Below, piece by piece: positions 1-3,282 of a stretch of DNA of 5,576 nt. The notes beneath the pieces were generated by a model, which was not told the origin of the DNA, did not search any database, and was given only the letters and a program-made list of their open reading frames with translations. The position numbers and the translations under genes were made by a program. Numbering within the stretch: position 1 is the stretch's first letter; each line of letters starts with the position of its first letter. The stretch is from an uncultured Bacilli bacterium (lineage in GTDB: Bacteria > Bacillota_I > Bacilli_A > RF39 > UBA660): the NCBI GenBank assembly GCA_947853245.1, contig CANTWP010000079.1, forward strand, positions 1 to 5,576, written 5' to 3'.

Positions 1-396
1 GAAGAAGCCCATCGTTATGTTCAAAATGATACAGATATTAATTTAATTGGATATAATATATTTGATCGAATTGCTAAAGAGGGTAGAAAGTATGGAGTAC
101 TCCTTGGTTTAATTACCCAGAGACCTTCTGAAATGTCTTCAACTACATTATCACAGTGTAATAATTTTATTATATTTAAAATGCAACACCCAGTTGATGT
201 AGATTATATTAGAGAGATGGTTCCCAATATTACGGAAGAAACAGTTAAGAAACTTCGAACTTTACCTCCAGGAAATTGTATAGCATTCGGACTTGCATTT
301 AAAATACCAGTATTTATTAAGTTAGATATGCCTAATCCTGAACCTTCTAGTAATAGTTGTAATATTAGTAATATTTGGTTTGTTAATAGAGGATAA
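1..396 (+). CDS. HerA/DUF87-family ATPase, C-terminal fragment (5' end outside window)
   Basis: The frame is open from base 1 to the TAA at 394-396 (131 codons), so the start lies upstream of the window. The fragment begins at EEAH, the end of the Walker B segment with the catalytic acidic residue. It continues with RIAKEGRKYG (residues 23-32), then ITQRPSE (38-44, the sensor region), LSQCNNFI (50-57), and a tail containing LPPGNCIAFG. This order is characteristic of HerA (COG0433/DUF87), a hexameric FtsK-like DNA translocase that in archaea pairs with the NurA nuclease in end resection. Bacterial relatives occur in accessory and antiphage loci. The Walker A motif and N-terminal HAS-barrel region cannot be seen. 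The gene ends 4 nt before the next start, and the next ribosome-binding site lies inside its 3' end, which implies translational coupling. The family call is firm; the DNA-related role here is inferred. An internal ATG at 133 is not the real start because homology extends upstream of it. Confidence 0.88.
   Translation, partial: EEAHRYVQNDTDINLIGYNIFDRIAKEGRKYGVLLGLITQRPSEMSSTTLSQCNNFIIFKMQHPVDVDYIREMVPNITEETVKKLRTLPPGNCIAFGLAFKIPVFIKLDMPNPEPSSNSCNISNIWFVNRG
388..393 (+). promoter_or_regulatory. Ribosome-binding site for the 357-aa gene
   Basis: AGAGGA lies 7 nt before the ATG at 401, within the last codons of the HerA-like gene. It decides the start in favour of ATG 401 over an in-frame TTG at 380, which has no properly spaced Shine-Dalgarno site and would overlap the upstream gene by 17 nt. 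Confidence 0.8.
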
Positions 397-400
397 AATT

Positions 401-1474
401 ATGAGTAAGATAGATGATAATACATATATAAATAAAATAAAAAAAGAAATTATGGATGGCAGATTTGGTACTAAAGAAGATTTAATTGATTTTTTAGTTA
501 AAAATAAATTAATGATTTTAAATAATCCATTTTTTAGACAAGAATTAGCTGATTCATTTATAAAACTAAATGAAGAGACTTTAGTTAAAATGGATAAGTT
601 ATTACTTGATTTTTATGATAAAAGCAAAAATATAGATTTAAATAGTTTAAACTTAGATGGTGTATCTAGTTTTGAAGTAAATGGCAAAGATTATATTAAG
701 GTTGAAGACACTGATGGTGATATTCTAGTATTAGATGATACTTTAGAAGATGATAATTTTATTGAACAATTTCGTGATAGACAAAATAATTTACAATCGG
801 CTTCAACATTAAATGCTGAAGAAAATAAAAAAGCAATAGTAAAAGATATGCAAAAAGATAAAATTAATGCTAGTTTATCTTCACAGATGGATGTTAATAC
901 TAGAGATTTAACTTTAGAAGAGAAAAGACAATTCGCAGCGATTATGAAAATGCCTAATGCTGATAATATCAATTTTTTAGTTGATCCAACACGAAATATT
1001 TATATTAATAAAGATAATGGTGATGTTTATTTTGTAAATAAAAATCAATTTGGGGTATTAGAAGTTCATAAAGCTAATGAAATTACCTCTAAGACTGTGG
1101 TTGAAGAAGTTAAAACTATTAATGATAAAAAGGAAGAAGTAACGTTTAATATAGAAGAACCTATTGAACCTAACTTTGATAGTATAGATGATTCGGATCT
1201 AGAGTATATTTATCAAAATAAGTTTGATTTATTGACAGAAGAACAACGACAAAATTTAAAAGCATTAATTGAAAAAAGAAAAGAAATACAACAACAGAAT
1301 TTAAGTAATACTAAAGAAAATAATAAAGTATTTGTAAAAAAATTAGATAATGCTTTACATAAACCTTACAATGGTTTTGTCAGTATGGTCTTTCTATGTT
1401 CAATAGTGGCAATTTTTAGCTTAGGTATTTTAATGTTGCTATTAATGTATATTAACAGTCAGATTGGAGGTTAA
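401..1474 (+). CDS. Uncharacterised acidic tail-anchored protein, 357 aa
   Basis: I do not recognise this family. The protein has no N-terminal signal. It has a mostly helical N-terminal part (about 1-75), a mixed acidic middle, and a charged helical stretch with coiled-coil character (about 277-305). One strongly hydrophobic segment at about 326-350 leaves only seven residues after it. This predicts a cytoplasmic protein anchored in the membrane by its C-terminus. Two similar short beta-hairpin-like stretches are visible, around 97-111 (YIKVEDTDGDI) and 199-212 (IYINKDNGDV), and could be a diverged duplication. No catalytic motif is evident, so it may be an adaptor or scaffold. The ATG at 401 is chosen because AGAGGA precedes it at 7 nt. 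The gene begins 4 nt after the HerA-like gene and ends 1 nt before the DUF2207-like gene, so the three are very probably co-expressed. Its function is unknown. Confidence 0.85.
   Translation: MSKIDDNTYINKIKKEIMDGRFGTKEDLIDFLVKNKLMILNNPFFRQELADSFIKLNEETLVKMDKLLLDFYDKSKNIDLNSLNLDGVSSFEVNGKDYIKVEDTDGDILVLDDTLEDDNFIEQFRDRQNNLQSASTLNAEENKKAIVKDMQKDKINASLSSQMDVNTRDLTLEEKRQFAAIMKMPNADNINFLVDPTRNIYINKDNGDVYFVNKNQFGVLEVHKANEITSKTVVEEVKTINDKKEEVTFNIEEPIEPNFDSIDDSDLEYIYQNKFDLLTEEQRQNLKALIEKRKEIQQQNLSNTKENNKVFVKKLDNALHKPYNGFVSMVFLCSIVAIFSLGILMLLLMYINSQIGG
1466..1470 (+). promoter_or_regulatory. Ribosome-binding site for the DUF2207-like gene
   Basis: GGAGG lies 5 nt before the ATG at 1476, inside the 3' end of the preceding gene. 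It supports ATG 1476 and rules out the in-frame TTG at 1464, which overlaps the Shine-Dalgarno site itself. Confidence 0.85.
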
Positions 1475-1475
1475 G

Positions 1476-2348
1476 ATGATAAAAGCAAATGTTACATATT
1501 TATTAATTTTAATGACATGGTATATATTGTTTGTAATTTTTATGATAGTTTTATATTTTAAATATAGTAAGCCATATCATGTTAAAAAAATTGATAAGTA
1601 TTATAAAGATATTCCAGAACAATTGAATCCCATCGAACTTAGTATGCTTATCTATCATAAAATAACTCCAAATGCTTTAAGTGCTACTATCACATATTTA
1701 TTAGATCAGGGTTTAATAATTCGTGATGGTGATATTTTAAGAAAAGTAGAAGCTGAACAATTATTATCGATCAGTCAAAATAGTGCTATTGAACTATTAT
1801 TTGATGTTCTCGGTGATGGTAAGAAAGTTGATATCAATAAAATTGGCGATTTTTGTCACAATAATTCGACATCAACGGATTTTTTACTCGTATATGATAT
1901 TTGGAGTAATTTGGCAGTTAGAGAAGCCTCTTCTTCTAAACAATTCTTTGTTCAAAAAACAGATTATGAATTAGTAAGATGGTTTCAAATAATAGGTTAT
2001 GTTTTAGCGGGATTAAACTTCGTATTTAATTTTCATTATATCGTTGGTTATATAGTTTTAATTCCAGCTTATTTTATTTTACAATATTTTTATAAAACAT
2101 ATAAACGTACTAGAGAATATAATGAACAATTTTATAAATGGTTAGGTTTTGGTAATTATTTATCTACTTTATCATCAAAAGATGATTTAAAGTTAAATTA
2201 TAGTACAGTTATTATTTATAGTATATTATTAAATAAAATATCACATGTAGAACAATTATTAAATAATGAACAATTCTTAACTAAACTAGATAGTTCTTTA
2301 CAAAAGTGTTATCGTAGGGCTTTCTTCTTTGGTAATAGGAAAATTTAA
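1476..2348 (+). CDS. DUF2207-like membrane protein lacking the usual ectodomain, 290 aa
   Basis: The predicted order is an N-terminal membrane segment (about 7-28), then a cytoplasmic module at about 42-90 (YYKDIPEQLNPIELSMLI followed by ATITYLLDQGLI). Next come a linker region (about 91-165), a membrane hairpin (about 168-186 and 188-206), and a C-terminal helical part with EYNEQFYKWLGFGNYL (214-229) and STVIIYSILL (243-252). The 42-90 module matches the pattern of DUF2207 (YciQ-type) proteins, where a proline-rich junction after a membrane helix leads into a small winged-helix-like domain. The tail resembles their 'W-x-F-x-x-F/Y-L' and 'Y-x-x-Y-A-x-x-L' region. Typical DUF2207 proteins are around 550-650 aa with a large extracellular domain before this part. 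Here that domain is absent and the protein starts directly with the membrane helix. Biochemical function in the family is unknown. The gene overlaps the next start by one base (TAATG), so the two are translationally coupled. The family assignment is from pattern recognition and is moderately sure. Confidence 0.72.
   Translation: MIKANVTYLLILMTWYILFVIFMIVLYFKYSKPYHVKKIDKYYKDIPEQLNPIELSMLIYHKITPNALSATITYLLDQGLIIRDGDILRKVEAEQLLSISQNSAIELLFDVLGDGKKVDINKIGDFCHNNSTSTDFLLVYDIWSNLAVREASSSKQFFVQKTDYELVRWFQIIGYVLAGLNFVFNFHYIVGYIVLIPAYFILQYFYKTYKRTREYNEQFYKWLGFGNYLSTLSSKDDLKLNYSTVIIYSILLNKISHVEQLLNNEQFLTKLDSSLQKCYRRAFFFGNRKI
2337..2340 (+). promoter_or_regulatory. Ribosome-binding site for the metallopeptidase gene
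   Basis: AGGA lies 7 nt before the ATG at 2348, within the end of the DUF2207-like gene. Together with the TAATG stop/start overlap it supports coupled translation of the two genes. Confidence 0.7.
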
Positions 2349-2983
2349 TGAAATATATTTTAAATGGTCGAGAGTATGCTGTTGAGATTGTTCGAAAGAA
2401 TAATAAGAACACATATGTTAGAGTGAAAGATGATTTAACTATTTATGTTACTACATCTTATTTCGCTACTAAAGGACAAATTATTGAATTACTTGATCAA
2501 AATAATAAGTTTTTAATAAAATCAGTAAACAAGAAAGAGAAAGAAGAAGTTGATCCTAATAGGATTTCATATCTAGGTAATAGTTATTATATAACGATTT
2601 CTAGACTGATGGAAAATGTAGAATTTATTGGAAGTAAAGTGTTTACTCCAAGTAGAGAGTTTTTAGATAAATGGTGTGAACAAAGAATTAAAAAATTATT
2701 TTCAGAGCGTTATGAATTATACTATAATAAATTTGAAGAAAAAATACCTCATTATAAGTTAAAATTTCGAAATATGAAAACAAGATGGGGCGTTTGTAAT
2801 CAAAAGAGTGAAACAATAACTTTAAATACTAGATTATTAGAATATGATCCTTGTTGTTTAGATTATGTTATTGTTCATGAACTGAGTCATTTACTAGAAT
2901 TTAATCATTCTAAAGAATTTTGGAGTGTAGTAGAGAAATATTATCCTAATTATAAAATAGCCAGAAAGATCTTAAAATATTAA
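2348..2983 (+). CDS. YgjP-like (DUF45) zinc metallopeptidase-fold protein, 211 aa
   Basis: The C-terminal half carries the zinc site typical of the YgjP/DUF45 family: HELSH (177-181), followed five residues later by H187 in the NHSKEFW motif (186-192). This gives the HExxH-x5-H arrangement. Upstream is the family's conserved MKTRWGVC stretch (143-150), followed by ITLNTRLL (157-164). The N-terminal half (about 1-75) is a beta-rich region usual in this family, beginning with a short strand pair. The length of 211 aa is close to the usual 220-240 aa. No signal peptide or membrane segment is seen, so it should be cytoplasmic. Family members are annotated as M48-clan metalloproteases; E. coli YgjP has also been reported to hydrolyse UTP, so the substrate here is open. 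All predicted metal ligands and the catalytic Glu178 are present, so it is probably active. It is the fourth gene of the coupled run, and its substrate might be one of the two membrane proteins encoded upstream (inference). Confidence 0.9.
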   Translation: MKYILNGREYAVEIVRKNNKNTYVRVKDDLTIYVTTSYFATKGQIIELLDQNNKFLIKSVNKKEKEEVDPNRISYLGNSYYITISRLMENVEFIGSKVFTPSREFLDKWCEQRIKKLFSERYELYYNKFEEKIPHYKLKFRNMKTRWGVCNQKSETITLNTRLLEYDPCCLDYVIVHELSHLLEFNHSKEFWSVVEKYYPNYKIARKILKY

Positions 2984-3024
2984 TTTTCGACACAGCTATT
3001 TGATAAGATACTTTTGGTGATAAA
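2984..3024 (+). other. Short intergenic gap without clear signals
   Basis: These 41 nt separate the metallopeptidase gene from the Cse60-like gene. I see no hairpin or T-tract that would terminate transcription, so read-through into the small gene is plausible. A TCGACA (2987-2992) and a GATACT (3007-3012) resemble promoter boxes but are 14 nt apart, too close for a standard housekeeping promoter. A weak GGTGA at 3016-3020 may serve as the ribosome-binding site for the ATG at 3025. Confidence 0.5.
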
Positions 3025-3195
3025 ATGAAAGTAAAATTATTTGATGAAAATCATGAAAAAGATCTGGAAGCTGCCATTAATAGTTTTTTAAAAGAACTAG
3101 AAGGAGAAGTAATTGAAATTAAATATCAAGTAGCGATCGGCGTTTTTTCAGAAGAACAGGTATTTTGTTTTTCGGCTATGGTTATATATACTTAA
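3025..3195 (+). CDS. Cse60-family small protein, 56 aa
   Basis: This short complete frame runs from ATG 3025 to TAA 3193-3195. It begins MKVKLFDENHEKDLEAAIN, has a central IEIKYQVAIG (30-39), and ends with EEQVFCFSAMVIYT. The pattern is an N-terminal strand, an acidic helix, a strand 'I-x-I-K-Y-Q-V' and a terminal 'C-F-S-A-M-V-I-Y' strand. This is the pattern of the Cse60 sporulation-protein family, small proteins of about 60 aa first known as a sigma-E-dependent mother-cell product in Bacillus subtilis. Their biochemical role is unknown, and homologues also occur outside classic spore formers. The gene lies 41 nt after the metallopeptidase gene and directly before a terminator-like hairpin, so it could be the last gene of the upstream operon or its own unit. 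The Shine-Dalgarno site is weak (GGTGA, 4 nt spacer). Despite its size, the recognisable conserved ends make it a real gene. Confidence 0.82.
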   Translation: MKVKLFDENHEKDLEAAINSFLKELEGEVIEIKYQVAIGVFSEEQVFCFSAMVIYT

Positions 3196-3198
3196 ATT

Positions 3199-3223
3199 AG
3201 TACATGAAATTTGTACTTTTTTT
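3199..3223 (+). terminator. Probable intrinsic terminator after the Cse60-like gene
   Basis: AGTACA (3199-3204) and TGTACT (3212-3217) form a perfect 6-bp stem with a 7-nt loop, followed directly by a run of seven T (3217-3223). It lies 4 nt after the Cse60-like stop codon. The stem has only two G-C pairs, so it may be leaky, but this is usual in such A+T-rich genomes. Confidence 0.65.
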
Positions 3224-3261
3224 GTTTAAAAAATTTTATTTAGTTACATGATAAGCATAGA

Positions 3262-3282
3262 ATGATATAGGAGATGATATAG
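3262..3282 (+). repeat. Nine-base direct repeat flanking the clpC ribosome-binding site
   Basis: ATGATATAG occurs at 3262-3270 and again at 3274-3282, with GAG between, giving a 12-nt period. The second copy overlaps the first base of the GTG start. Each copy reads ATG-ATA-TAG, a two-codon frame that closes at once. The sequence is short and A+T-rich, so chance is possible. Confidence 0.5.
3269..3273 (+). promoter_or_regulatory. Ribosome-binding site deciding the GTG start of clpC
   Basis: AGGAG is followed by an 8-nt spacer and GTG at 3282. The downstream protein aligns with ClpC from this position (MFNEFSEEARKIM), and the next in-frame ATG (residue 13) would cut into the first helix of the N-domain. 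No upstream in-frame ATG is usable. Confidence 0.85.

Noticed and set aside
380..400. TTG at 380 as start of the 357-aa protein
   Set aside because: It overlaps the HerA-like gene and lacks a suitably placed ribosome-binding site. ATG 401 has AGAGGA at 7 nt.
691..972. Minus-strand open frame of 93 codons inside the orphan protein gene
   Set aside because: It lies wholly within a well-supported + strand gene with a good ribosome-binding site and coupled neighbours, and its translation matches nothing I recognise. It is an antisense shadow.
1783..1974. Plus-strand open frame of 63 codons inside the DUF2207-like gene
   Set aside because: It is in another frame of a gene whose protein shows coherent membrane segments and family motifs, and no separate Shine-Dalgarno site was noted.
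2987..3012. Possible promoter of the Cse60-like gene (TCGACA and GATACT)
   Set aside because: The spacing is 14 nt instead of about 17, and both boxes are imperfect. It was kept only as a note in the intergenic entry.
3234..3263. Possible clpC promoter with TAGAAT (3258-3263) as -10 box
   Set aside because: No convincing -35 box lies 16-18 nt upstream, and transcription would begin around the ribosome-binding site. A CATAGAAT resemblance to a sigma-E -10 box is equally unsupported by a -35 element.
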